Shown here piece after piece: positions 11,400 through 23,027 of a stretch of DNA of 64,000 nucleotides. The notes beneath the pieces are model-generated. The model did no database searches. It had not been told where the DNA came from and was given only the letters and a program-made list of their open reading frames with translations. Position numbers and translations under genes: made by a program. The number at the start of each line of letters is the position of its first letter. Position 1 is the stretch's first letter. This DNA comes from Haliclona indistincta. Lineage: Eukaryota > Porifera > Demospongiae > Haplosclerida > Chalinidae. The stretch lies in assembly GCA_964017065.1 (NCBI GenBank), contig OZ024784.1, positions 891,098 through 955,097 on the forward strand. The letters are read 5' to 3'.

Positions 11400-12471
11400 G
11401 ATTATGAATATGCTGCTACCTGTAAAACATGTTGATTAAATGCTGTTGATATGATTGGAACAGATGCATAACTCTGTAGCACTGTAGCATGCCATGCTGA
11501 CTAGAAAAGGACATTCCACTTAATAAATATCAATCACCTACAAAGACTTGAGTCTATACAGAGAGCCATTTACTATATGAATTGGCACATTGCATGTATA
11601 CATACTGAATTAGGCTTCTCAACACTATGCTGTATATAGTGAGCTTGTTTTACTGTGGGACCACAGACATATCAAGCTTTAGTTTTGGGAAGCCTTCCCA
11701 TAATAAGACTCTTTGAAGGTGTGGAGTAGAGCAAGCAGCATACAATCAAGTGCCCCAGGTGATCATGCATATACGTAACAACATCACTCTGCATGCATGG
11801 CGACCATCATCTTCATGATTCGAGACTATTCCTAGACTATAGAGGGTATGTAACACTGATCAACATGTACATACATACAGTAACAACAGAGAACTGCATT
11901 ATGTAGGAACAGGTACGGAAGTGAAAATTCACTGCTATAGTGATAGTTATCACGCACTAGGCTACAATGCGGAAATTCATGATGTTGTTGCTACTGTATA
12001 AACACAACCGCGTGGTAACAAGACTGACAAACGGCCAGAGGGTACACTATTTCATTCCCACAATAATACAGACACGACTATGTATATTAACAAGCAACGT
12101 ACCTCATATCAGCAGAACGTGTTGTGTGAAGACACGGCTCTCTCGCGTACACCTTGAGAGAGAACGATTATGGAGCGACAACAGGCGTGGGCTAAAGATA
12201 TTCGCGCACACCTAGCTATCTCCAACTCCCACGCCTAATCAAGGCGGGGCAAAAAATTAGGCGTGATTTCGCGGGTTCCGCGAAAGCCACTGAAATGCAG
12301 CATGACGATACCTGCTTACAGTTCTTACAATATTTAGTCGTGCAAGCACATGAAACGCTTCTCATAAAGGGCGTTGTCACGAGAGTAGGCGATCGCGTTA
12401 TTCAAGTCTACTGCAACAGTTCTGTTCAGTCACAGTTGATCCAGCCCGTCCACTGAGTACACCCAAGCACC
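11400..12471. other. Divergent promoter region between two scaffold genes
   Basis: About 1.07 kb between the start codons of the ZU5 scaffold (-) and the PH scaffold (+). No convincing coding exon or RNA gene is seen. Near the plus-strand start there is a GC-richer block (about 12225-12290, with GGCGGGGC and TTCGCGGGTTCCGCGAA, a small palindrome) that could be core promoter sequence. Confidence 0.5.
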
Positions 12472-15400
12472 ATGAGTGTCTACTCGATTGAAGTTTGCCC
12501 TACTTCGAAAGTCATAGTGTTTCAAGGATCTTTAAAGAAGGCGCCCAATTTAAATAGAAGAGGCAGAAAGGTAATACATGAACTGACGAACTGTGTAACG
12601 ATTTTACATTTTTATTTACTTCAGAAATGGAAAGAAAGATTCTTCATTCTCAGAGCTAATAAAATGCTAGAATGTTACAAGTCTAGGAAGGCAGCTACAC
12701 CTAGAAAATCACCCAGGAAAGTTATTGATCTAAGAAGTTGCATAGCCCTGGAAGTGGGATTGGAGTATCGAGAGCTGCAACACATACTCAGCTTGGGCAC
12801 CTTCAAGAAGACTTTCTTCTTTGCAGCTCACAGCGATGCATTAATGCTGCAGTGGGGTGACAATATTGAGAAGGTCAAAAATGCTCTAGATGGTGAGTGT
12901 GACACTGTTAGCAACATGGTTTGTGACCACACAAGATGTGCACTAACAACTTGCAACCATTAGCTCTAAAGAGTCCCGCCTGTGTATAGCTAGCTGGCTG
13001 CTCTGCTGGTAGAGAATAACTTCATTGTTCATTGTTTAACAGAAGATAGATTTGACTAGTGACCAAGCACACCCCATAACAGATTACTACACCCTATAGT
13101 GAAGGCCTATACACACTTAATATTAGGAACACATCAACTATAGACAAAACATCTTGATAAAGGCAGGAGGCATGCGGTGTGTAGTCTTTACAGCTTGAAT
13201 ATGGTGTTATTGTTTGCTTCAGAGCAGCATATACAACTCGTGCGAAGACCAAAGTTATCATAATGATGTATTATTGACTGTGTTTGGGAGAATCACACAA
13301 CAGCTTTTATTAGTCAGTAATTTCCTTATTGAGGGCATTAGTACAGTGCTTTGTTTACACCACCACCTGCTATTATGTGGTATTATATATATACAGGAGA
13401 AATCATTGAAGTTCTGGACATTAGCCTCAGACGCTCTCCCCACAGGACACCCAGGCATACCACGCCACCAGATGACAGCAGGAGCCTCTACCAATATGGG
13501 ACCTCTCACAGCTCCTCTGCTATAGCACAGCTCTCGACACCAATGCACGAACACGTCAGTGGTCGCTCACCCTCTCTTCCTCCTCAGCCCCCGCCCTTCT
13601 CTCCAACAGCCATTGATCCTCCATCGCCAGAGTTTGACCAGGATGATTTAAAACATCAGCGCCAGAGATCTAAAAGTCATGACGGCACAAGGAAGACTCG
13701 TGTCTATGTCAACGTGTCTCCACGTCCTCCATCGTCATCACCCAAGTATCTTTCATCTTCACTCACTAGAGATACCAGAGCAACAGAAGACACTCACCAG
13801 TTAGCAACACAGAGAACCAAGAGAGGAGGAATGGTTGAAGGAGGAGACTATGACAGCAGCAGTCTGCCCAGACCCCTGGGGAAGATTCCTCCCCCTCGCA
13901 TAGCGTCTAAGATACGTAAAGACAGTACTAGCAGCGAGGACAATAGCCCTATCAGTAGTCTCATGACACAAGAACGTGTAGAGAGCATTCAGGCTAGTGG
14001 CAAGACTGCTCCTAAAGGAGCCAGCCTAAGAAGTGGAATGACACGATCGTTTCGATATCGCAAGATTGCTCTTCGCAAGGAGAAACCAACCGTTAGACCC
14101 ATCCCAGAGTATGACAGCAGTGATGACGAGGATGAAGAAACAGAATCAGAGTACGACTCTGGTCCTCTTTCATCCAAAAGAAGTCTAGCGAAATCCAGTC
14201 CTAACCTCACTAGTGCAGGCAGGAGAGCTGGCAGACATGTCAGGAATGGCAACAGACCTGCACCATTGCCTCCTAACCAACACGAAATGTATCAACCAAC
14301 CTCCTACTCAAAAGTGACTGTAGTCGGTGTGAAAGTGTCTACTGTGCCTAGTCCTCATGTGAAACACTCTTGTCGAAAAGACAAGGATAGCGACCACGAT
14401 GAAAATCACTCCCGGAGATCAGACACTTTTCCACTTCCTCCTCCTTCGCCAAACGATGCAGTTTTTGCTGAGTTTGAAAAGCATTGCTCTGGCACTACTC
14501 TGCTGCAAGAGACCGGTAGTACTAACTCACTGGACAAAATCCTGGAGCCTCCAACAATGTTTGAAGATCCAGGAGACCAGCTTCACCCACTGCCTGCAGT
14601 TGACAGCAGGGATCAGGTAAGCATGCAATCCTATGGTATTGAAACACTTCTCCATTAATGTCTCCACAGAACAAGGTTCAAGCTGCCAATGAAGAAGGTA
14701 ATCGTAGCAGCACTGAGTCTTTTGACACAGGCTACAACAGCAGTCCTGGCTATACTAATAAACCTACAGCAATCAAGGACAGCAGCAGCATTTTGGAGGG
14801 ACAGAGAAGCCAAGTGAACGAGAGGCTGTGTGTTCCAATGGTGTTCTTCTGTCCCAAGGTCGGAAGAAATCGAGGAGTCATAGGACTACAAGTTTGTCTG
14901 GTGGAACAAAATGCTGATTTGATGCAGGTGAGAAATAGAAGAGAGAGAGAGAAAGAGAATAATCTTACAATGTGATTGATGCTAAATACGAGAATTTTAA
15001 TTTCAGCAATCAACCTCAAATTGAAAATAGGTGTGTACCGCAAAATTAAATTCTGTGTCCACATTCTGCAGCAAAATCATTCCCCCAAATATTATTGGTC
15101 ACACTGTACATGTAGTCATGGGTTATATCTGGCACATACCGCATAGCAAATGATTATTTGGAGGGTCAAAATTTTGGCGAATGACCCAGATTTTGCGTTT
15201 TGGCGAATTTAATTTTGGCATCAAGTGCCTATCTCACATATTACTGTAATAAAAAAACAGATTTTGGCGAATTTTATTTTGGCGAATGCTTGACGATTCG
15301 CCAAATTCGCCAAAGTTTCCTCCCACCAAAACTACCCGCTATACAGTACATGTGCTCCCTTTTCACAATTTTTTTTTCACAATTGTCGCAATGAGATGAA

Positions 15401-15848
15401 CTATGTGTAGCACAATAAATTTTTTTGAAGCACCTGATGAACAGAGAGAGCATTAGTGTAGCTATGACACTCTCTTGTTGTTGTAGAAAGTTGTGCTGGT
15501 GAAGGAAGTGGAGGGCTATTCAGTGATTGAGTGTGAGCAGGAGAGCGGCCGTACTCCAGCTGTCAGTAGACCTGATGGAGATTCACTCACTGTGGAAACG
15601 TCACTTGAAGATATTGAGTTTGGATTTTCTGTAGTCAACACAGTTCAGAAGGTGAGCTCAAGCTAGTTAGCATCACAAAATTGTCACTACTGATTATGCT
15701 TTAGGATACATTCGAAAGGAAAGTGAGAGAGTTCCAGTTTGAGCTGCGTGATTTGTTCAACAGTTCCAGCAAACCGTTCTCATGTGAGGTGCATATCAGG
15801 CATGCAGATGAAGTCACTGTGCTACCAGTAGAGGTAGAAAGAGCTTGA
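12472..15848 (+). CDS. PH-domain docking/scaffold protein (GAB/DOK/IRS style), 717 aa
   Basis: Exons 12472..12570, 12625..12892, 13397..14616, 14670..14927, 15487..15651 and 15705..15848 join in phase (2154 nt). Residues about 16-122 form a PH domain: GSLKKAPN, then KWKERFFIL, RKVIDLRSC and a C-terminal helix containing the conserved Trp of LMLQWGDNIEKVKNAL. The next 400 residues are Ser/Pro-rich and basic, with a YVNV motif (Y226, Grb2-SH2 pattern) and an SH3-ligand-like RPAPLPP. The last 190 residues regain order (VPMVFFCPKVGRNRGVIGL) but match no domain I know. PH plus disordered tyrosine-motif tail is the plan of membrane-recruited docking proteins downstream of receptor kinases; function is inferred. 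It is divergent from the ZU5 scaffold. Confidence 0.75.
15130..15350. mobile_element. MITE-like element with TTTTGGCGAAT motifs
   Basis: Intron 4 of the PH scaffold gene contains four direct TTTTGGCGAAT-type motifs (15172-15290) and inverted partners ATTCGCCAAATTCGCCAAA at 15295-15313, giving a hairpin-forming unit without coding capacity. A related piece is at 29875-29891. Element ends and target duplications could not be set. Confidence 0.5.
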
Positions 15849-16366
15849 TAAAGACAGCAAAAACAGGATACAAAATAATTATTATATCATTCTGTACAGT
15901 ATATCAGTCACAGTATAAAATTAAATTCAGTCTTATTCATCAGGTCTTATTTGCTATTATTGAGATGATTCTTTTATTATTTCAACTTAGTATTACTCGT
16001 GCATAAGCAGTAGATAAAGAGGTAGATGTTGTTGTTACGTCACAGCCAGTATTGGCTTGGAGGAATAATACGATCGGCTACAACCTGATCAAAGATACTA
16101 ATTCCACTCCCTCAGCTAGACTAGTTGCACTGGTCTGCTATGTTGCCGCTCACATGCAATTTGGAGCTCGATTTTGTGAATTGAGCACTGTTGCGTCCTC
16201 ACTGCATGCAGAGATACAATGTAGGTGGGGCTGACGTGCATGATGCGGGTGAGCTCCGCCCTATCATCTGCACGCGGGCGCGGGAAAAAATACAGCTGTA
16301 GCCTAAGCCTTTGTTTGCTGTGGTCTAGAAACAAGAGACGAAGTAGCTGCGGTGAGCAACCACAGC
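15849..16366. other. Intergenic spacer before ZGRF1-like gene
   Basis: About 520 bp. The right part (16225-16300) is GC-rich (GTGAGCTCCGCCC, GCACGCGGGCGCGGG) and probably the core promoter of the next gene. No coding feature is seen. Confidence 0.5.
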
Positions 16367-19139
16367 ATGGTTTCTGAGTATCGCGTGAGTCACTAGTCTA
16401 CAGAGTGCTGTATAGCTACACTGTACTCTGTGTAGGTACTCTACACACATCAAAAGAAGAAGAAAAGTAAAGTATGGCAGGTTAGTTGACACGCCCAATA
16501 TATCCCATACGTAGGGGCTACCCTGGGACTTTCCTCTAGAATCACTCTCTGTTTACTACTAGTAGTTGAAAGTTCCAAAGAGTGTTTACTATCAAAAATG
16601 TCAACGAAGTTGTCCAGTGCTAGCTAAGCCCAGGGCATGAATATACCCTTCAGCATAGGATGCAGAATTAATTGAGGAAGGGGATGAAGAATCAGCTATT
16701 ATTGGTAGTAAATAAATCAATTATCGTGTTTGCAACTCCACTAATTGCTAGCAGAGCTACCAGTATAGTGAAAACGAGTCTTGTGTATTGCTCCACGGCC
16801 TCTTAATCTGTTTAAATTTCACAAGCGCTTTATGCATTATGCTTACAGGGGAAGCGAAACAGCTTTTGAAAGCATTACTCCTCCTACTCAGTCTCAGACT
16901 ACAGAAGTTTGCTCAAACTCAGCACCAGCATCAGTAATTATCAGCTTACTGGCTAATTTAACAATATGCGGTGAGCAGCCATTAATAATTTTTTCATCAG
17001 CAGGGAAAACTCCGGCCGGAAATGCATGTCTCACAAATAAAATTTGCTCTCTTAATAATATAAAAGTTCTTCCACACCACTATAGCTTTCCCTCTCTTTT
17101 CTTCCGTCACAAACTCATGTTTCAGCATCCGTGGGTAATCCACCTCCCCACATCCCCTGCTGTGCTTGGGGAAACCATAACTAATATCAAAACACTATAA
17201 CAAATTAAGAATAATAAAAAATGACATCTTTTATAATAGGATGGTACTATGATATTTAACAAGCAAGGAGTAAAAGTAAGTAAACTCAGGGATGTAAGAA
17301 TTGTGTTGGTCAAGTCTTCTCAGGGAACATTATTATCAGAAGATGGTCAGACACTGGATGTGATATTCACACGTCACCATTGCATCGGAGATGAACTAGA
17401 GAGTGACCGCTATCTAGTGACCATTGAAGAGAAGATCGGATCTACTGGTCATCAGAAACAAACTGAGCATGCTCAACAGCAGTGGTCAGTTGAGCAGAGA
17501 CATTCGAACTACCACTACACAAGACAGCAGTTGTGTAATAAACGTCCACGCTCGCCTGACTATAGCTATTCTGATCGTGGTGTTCATGGCGGCAAGCGTT
17601 CTGTGTCTCAAATTCTTGGGCTACTTTATCCTGGTGCAGCAACCTCAAGCAGGGATCAGTCCCTGCCATCTCCCTCTCCTCCTCAATCCAATGTATTCAC
17701 TCCGCTCTATCCTGATGTGTCATCCTCTTCTTCCTGTGTTCTCTTCCCCCCAGCTCCAACGGCTTCACCACAGCTCAGTGATGAGCAGACCACTGTTCCT
17801 TTACAACAGTACCTGTTGCCAGGACACCAGGTATGTGGTAGCTTAAATTGCTCTCATTTTTCTATTAGTTCCCATAGCAGTGTCTCAATTGTGATGTAAC
17901 AGATCTTACTAATAGTAAATGAATTAAATATTTGAACCACTGACATTCTTTGTGCATTTTTAAAATTAAGTAGACTGTTCGTGCCAGACTAATGACAATG
18001 GAGACACATGCGGCACTTAAGTGACTAACGAGACCATTAAGTGACTAATTAGTTAACAAATGAGTCGTGTTGTCATTGTATTAACTCAGGTTAGACCTGT
18101 TGTTGGTCCAACTGCAGCGGCTAGCGGGCTGGTCAGTAGTCACACTGTGGAGAGACATCGGCCACCTGAGGGAGGTCGCTGGAAGCATTACATTGACAGT
18201 CCAGTTGAAGCAGTCACAGCAGCAGGTTATTGGTGTCCTCCTCCTCCTCCACCCATCATCCATCATGCAGTGATGTGGAATGATAGTGAAGCATACACTG
18301 AACAACCTCTTCCTACTGACTCCAGCTTTAGGAGACCCCAAAACCTGTTTCCAAAGAGTTCTACATTTGTAGCAGTATCCGGCAAGCCTTCTCAGAGCAC
18401 TATTTCCTCGTATTCAAAGGAAGCCATGTTTGGAGCTACTAGTTCCTTCCCAAATAGACTCATCAACCCCAGTACCTCCACCAACTCTCTGACGCATGAA
18501 ATCATGTTTATCAAGAGACCAATCAGTTCTGTTTACAATCAACCGTCTGATACTCGAGTGACAGAATCTTCGTTAGGTAGAACTCCTTCAACTGATGCAT
18601 CCGTTTCCTTCCAGCCTGCAACATCCCCATCAACCGCAGCCACAACATCTTCATTGAACATAACAACTTCCTTCCTAAGTAAAGAAGTCATTTGCACAAC
18701 AGCAGATCAACAGCTGTTTTACAGGAAACTTTGTCCCATAACTGCCAATCCATCTGAGTTTACAAACAGTCATTACTGCTCTCCTATTCAATCCTCGAAT
18801 ACCCCACCAGACACTATACATCCACTGACAGAATCTAATGCAATCAAAAGTCAGATTCCAACAAGCAAGATGAATGAGTTGATAACTAACTCAGTGATAC
18901 ATGTATCTAGCTCTAACGATGAGGCTTGCTCGCCGCAGAGGTTGGGTGAAGTTAGTCAAATAGTCCTCAACGATAGTCTCGAACTCAGTGATGATGACAG
19001 CCCAGCACTGCTGACTACTGCACCATGCGTAGACAATCTGATTGTTTGTGCGGTATCAAGTGAAGAGGAAGAGCTAGACAGAAACAGAAGCGACTTCAAG
19101 CTAGGGCTGTGGGAATTCTCGAGTGACTCTGAACCATGA
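16367..19139 (+). CDS. ZGRF1/Mte1-type N-terminal domain protein, 551 aa, no helicase
   Basis: Exons 16367..16384, 16436..16480, 17240..17275, 17324..17830 and 18090..19139 join in phase (1656 nt). The first 69 residues match the DUF2439 domain at the N-terminus of ZGRF1 and yeast Mte1: VLYTHQKKKKSKVWQDGT, then a variable strand and GDELESDRYLVTIEE (55-69). The match runs across three splice junctions, which supports the model, including the 6-codon first exon and a 48-nt intron. In ZGRF1 this domain is followed much later by a GRF zinc finger and a superfamily-1 helicase active in homologous-recombination repair. Here the rest (70-551) is Ser/Pro/Thr-rich, with a poly-Pro run and an acidic tail (ELSDDDSPALL, SSEEEELD), and the gene stops without GRF or helicase. 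It may be a repair partner of Mte1 type, or a split ZGRF1. Confidence 0.75.
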
Positions 19140-20780
19140 CATGCTTGTGTGCATTGTGGTCGGTGTTTGTGTTACTCTGTTGGTTGATATTATTGCAGCT
19201 GTGCACAAGCATGCATAATTAGTTCAAGCCGAGCTGGGCACGTTTACAAGGTTGCTGCCTGCACCACATGTATGCACATGCATGGGTTTATAGACAGATG
19301 GCTGCAAGAGCATGATGCATGGGAAATGCTGACAGGATGACCCCCATCACCGATATCACATGCATGACTCTGCAAAACTATAGATTCTACTAGGGGTAAC
19401 TTTTTCTGTTGAATGTACATGTACTAGTAAGCATTTATTTCGAAGAAATGCATATGAAAAATTCTCGAGTTTGTTAGTATGCAAGGCAACTTACAATTGT
19501 GGTTTATTCGGTGGTCATGTGCACAACTTGCTGATATTGTTGTAACATGCATTCCTGAGAAACCATTTATTTCAATACCGACTTCCATTATTGTGTTCAC
19601 AATTCAATAAGTCATATATGTGATAGTAATAGCCTTATCAATGTGCGTGGTAGATACTAAAACACTTCCGTGTTGGAAATAACAGCATTCTATCCCGTAG
19701 AAGGGGTATTATTGGTTTAGCAACGTAGACCAGGAATGCAGACGATTGTTCCAAAGATGGTCGAACATTTTTTCTTGGGACAGGCGTGCATGATTGAGCA
19801 GAGCTATGGTGATGTTGTGAGTCATGACACGTGGATAGTTTCTGTTTATAGAATAGCTGCCAACCTTTGTAGGTATTGGCCGCAACATTATGCTAACACA
19901 TTATAGGCATGGGAAATATAAATATTAGTACAGCTCAATCAATAGAAATGGTCATTAATGTGTGTTATGAGTACACAAGAGCACCTAATGGAGTGATTGA
20001 GTTAGTGAAAGATAATTATTTGTAATTGTTGTTTACATCTCACAATGGTTGCAGGGATAGCAAAAAGGATATATGCTGATATTGCACAGCTGCATCAGTG
20101 TGTTTATTTGCAAAAGGGGCTGTCCTACGAAAATTTAGGAAATCCAGGCTAGGCACTTTCTGTGTTGTTTCAGACAGACGAGCTGTTAGGGTCAATTGTC
20201 CAAGGGTCAAACAAAGCTAGAAAAGGTATTGTTTCTACTATAGTGCTATGCTACAATATCTTCCTGTCACATGATGATAAAGTTCTCATTAGGAAATAAA
20301 TCCATAGTTGCGCTTCCATCCGCCTATAGCCTGTGACACTTCCTTTTTACAAATTAAGTTTATCTAGATCTTCTGATGTTCCCCTCCTCTGGTAAGACAT
20401 TACTGTTTGATTGATTATATAAACTCGCGGTTGTTTGTATTCACATGATTCTCTTCCTTGTTACTATAAACAAACTGATTAAGTGGGTGAGCAGCCTACG
20501 CACTCTTGTCCTCAGCACTGCTGTGCTGGACATATTGCGTCTAGAAAGTGATCGTAATTAATCCCGCAATGAGCTAGCTTGCATTGTACTGCTCAGCAAA
20601 CAGTAAATGCTGGTCAGCAGACTGCGTGTTGTCGCGGTGGACCTTCCTCACTAAAACTAGACATTGAGTCAAAATAAAAAACAAAGTGGTTGTGTTTGTG
20701 TTGGGTAATGAGATGCTGGTGGTCAGTGAAAGAATGCAATTGGAATGTTATACAACAATTAAAAGCGTGGGCGGAAGTAC
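19140..20780. other. Gene-free stretch upstream of TGF-beta ligand
   Basis: About 1.6 kb with no reading frame that splices into a plausible protein and no RNA gene recognised. It has several ATGCAT-type short palindromes and AT-rich segments. It is likely regulatory sequence of the ligand gene and the 3' region of the ZGRF1-like gene. Confidence 0.5.
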
Positions 20781-20790
20781 TCGAACTCGT

Positions 20791-20797
20791 GTATAAA
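20791..20797 (+). promoter_or_regulatory. TATA box of TGF-beta ligand gene
   Basis: TATAAAA sits about 105 bp before the ATG and would place the transcription start near 20820-20830, leaving a 5' leader of about 75 nt. It was the only clear canonical TATA box I noted at the expected place upstream of a gene in the window. Confidence 0.6.
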
Positions 20798-20900
20798 AAC
20801 TCAGCAGCCTGGGGCGAATTCAACCAAACGCGCCACAATATCGTAAAATTTTGATACAGCAGATAAAGCTAGCAGACCGCCCAGCTGAACAGCTATCATC

Positions 20901-22115
20901 ATGTCTCGGTTGCTGATCATCGCATTGGCAGTTGCAGTAGTCACCAATGCCGTTCCACTACCCGCATCTGAACGAAAAGTGCAAGAGATTTCATCAGTGC
21001 TGCGAGGTGATATGGTGGAACTAGCAAATATCTCAGCGCCAGCTTACGTCGTCGACCTGTTCACTAACATTACCAAAGGCAACGAGCTACCCGAGCAGAA
21101 TAAAATACCCTCCAACGATGCTCCGGTCAATGCTGTTCGGTCGTTTCCAAACCTAGTATCGGGTGAGTATTGTGCTACTAGAGCAGCTGCATGCCAATAG
21201 AGGTCGCATTATCAAACTGTTTGCATTGTGAACTCCAAATTTACTCTCTTACTCCTCCCACCCTCAGGTGACTGTGGTCGACTAGGATTCAATATCTCGA
21301 TTATCAGCTCATCTGAATTTGTATTGAAAGCTAGTCTGAGAGTACGTGTGAACAGAGGTGATTACAATGGACGCATGTGGGCCGGGCTCCAGCATGCTAA
21401 CGGAACGAATGTCATGGTTAAAGAGGTTACCAATGACTGGGTTGAATTCTCCATAGACAATATCGTAAAAAATTGGGCAAGACAGGCCAGCCACATCCAG
21501 ATTGAATTTATAATTAAGCTCCGTGATGAAACCACTGACGATATCCCCTGCAAAGGACACCTCATGACAGAGAGTGAAGATCGTGATCAGCAGCCACTAC
21601 TAGTTGTCTACTCTGTACAGCCAAACCAGGAAGATATTCCAATAATCAAGGGCATTAGGCGACTGATGAACCAACAGAGTCGTAAAAGAAGAACCTCCAA
21701 CACCGAATCTTCAGGCAACTTGGTAGAACTGGGTGGCCCTTGCAGCAAACACTCGGTAGAAGAAATTAACATGAATTGGTTCAACAATAACATCGTAACC
21801 AACGGAAGAATCATAGGACCGACTAGATTCCAAGTTAGCGTGTGTGGTGGTGACTGCAGTCGTACAGTACCTCAGGCCCCGACACATGCGATCTTGTTCC
21901 ATCTCATGGCTACATCTGCTCGTGGCAGTCAACCCCACCTATCATCACCTCAACAATACAAGAGATGCTGTGTGCCGCTAAAGTACGACAATGTATCATT
22001 CGTCATGCTAGAAGGAGAAGGAAAGACCGTATACACCTTGTGGACGCTAGAGGAAGCATCAGTTAGGGAATGTGGCTGTATCTACTACAAACAGTCCACT
22101 ACCATCACCAATTGA
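20901..22115 (+). CDS. TGF-beta superfamily ligand precursor, 369 aa
   Basis: Two exons, 20901..21162 and 21268..22115, join in phase 1 (1110 nt). Residues 1-17 are a signal peptide (LLIIALAVAVVTNA). A prodomain follows, with N-glycosylation sites such as NIS, and ends at a furin-type RKRR (226-229). The mature part (230-369) carries exactly seven cysteines with the family spacing: C246, C280-GGD-C284, C321-C322, C356-G-C358; the second Cys of the pair (C322) is in the position that forms the intermolecular disulfide. The secreted dimer would signal through serine/threonine-kinase receptors and Smads. The long first interval (33 residues) and divergent fingers prevent assigning it to the BMP or the TGF-beta/activin branch. 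An AATAAA polyadenylation signal is at 22255-22260. Confidence 0.9.
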
Positions 22116-23027
22116 CTACCCAATATAATACCGTCACCACCAGCTTAACCCGACAATATGTAACCCTCCTATACTGTAATTTATTTATTAGTAATAATAT
22201 TATTATATCTGAGTTATTCAAGTATCACTTTCAAAGAAACTAATTTATTTGCAAAATAAAGTTCTCAACTTGAATCACTAATTGATCTGTAATGCACAAA
22301 GGGCAGTTATAATTAGGAAGACATTAGAGAGAGATGTGGCACTGTTGACATTACTGATACACTAAGTGTCATAATTTAATAGTTACCATAGCAACCGTTG
22401 ATAGAAGTGGTGTGCTAGAAGCAACTAAGGAGTGGCCAGACTGCATGCAGCTGGCCTGCCAGTGATCATACAGATTAGCTTCTGAGAACAACAAAGTCAC
22501 CCAAACCTGTACATCATATCAACTACTGATAACCATTGTATTTCTGCTAGCCCTTCTTCTGCACAATGAATTACCACCCAGCTGTCTAGCCAGTCAGACA
22601 ATCAGGTGTCAGTAATAATTAGCAAGATTCAAGATAAATTCAGTAGGTTATTAGCAAGGTTCATGTAAAATGGCTCATTTACATTTCCTCCATACTTGGA
22701 AATGTTGACACATGTCTTGAGATGCTGTGAGAAAATGTCACCTAACTTGTGGTGATGATGTGTGTGTTGATGTGGCTGTTTACGACACAAGCTAGCTAGC
22801 TAGCTATGAGACTAGCTAGCTAGCACACATTACCAGCTCATTGCTGCAACTGATAAGCATCTGTTACTTTTATGTCAGTATATGCAGCAAATTAATTGCC
22901 ATCGTTGCTCGTAACAGTTTAGTTTTTAAAACACAATCATATTGTACAAAGGTAAGAGTCATTTGTTCTACTGATGGGGCTCTTTGATGATGTTATAAGG
23001 CGGAGGTTGGGAGGTCATACAGGTGCA
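22116..23027. other. TGF-beta 3' region and spacer to CFAP299
   Basis: Contains the ligand's 3' UTR with AATAAA at 22255-22260, then AT-rich spacer. A GCTAGC-rich palindromic patch (GCTAGCTAGCTAGC at 22791-22804 and again 22813-22824) stands out. No gene is seen. Confidence 0.55.
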
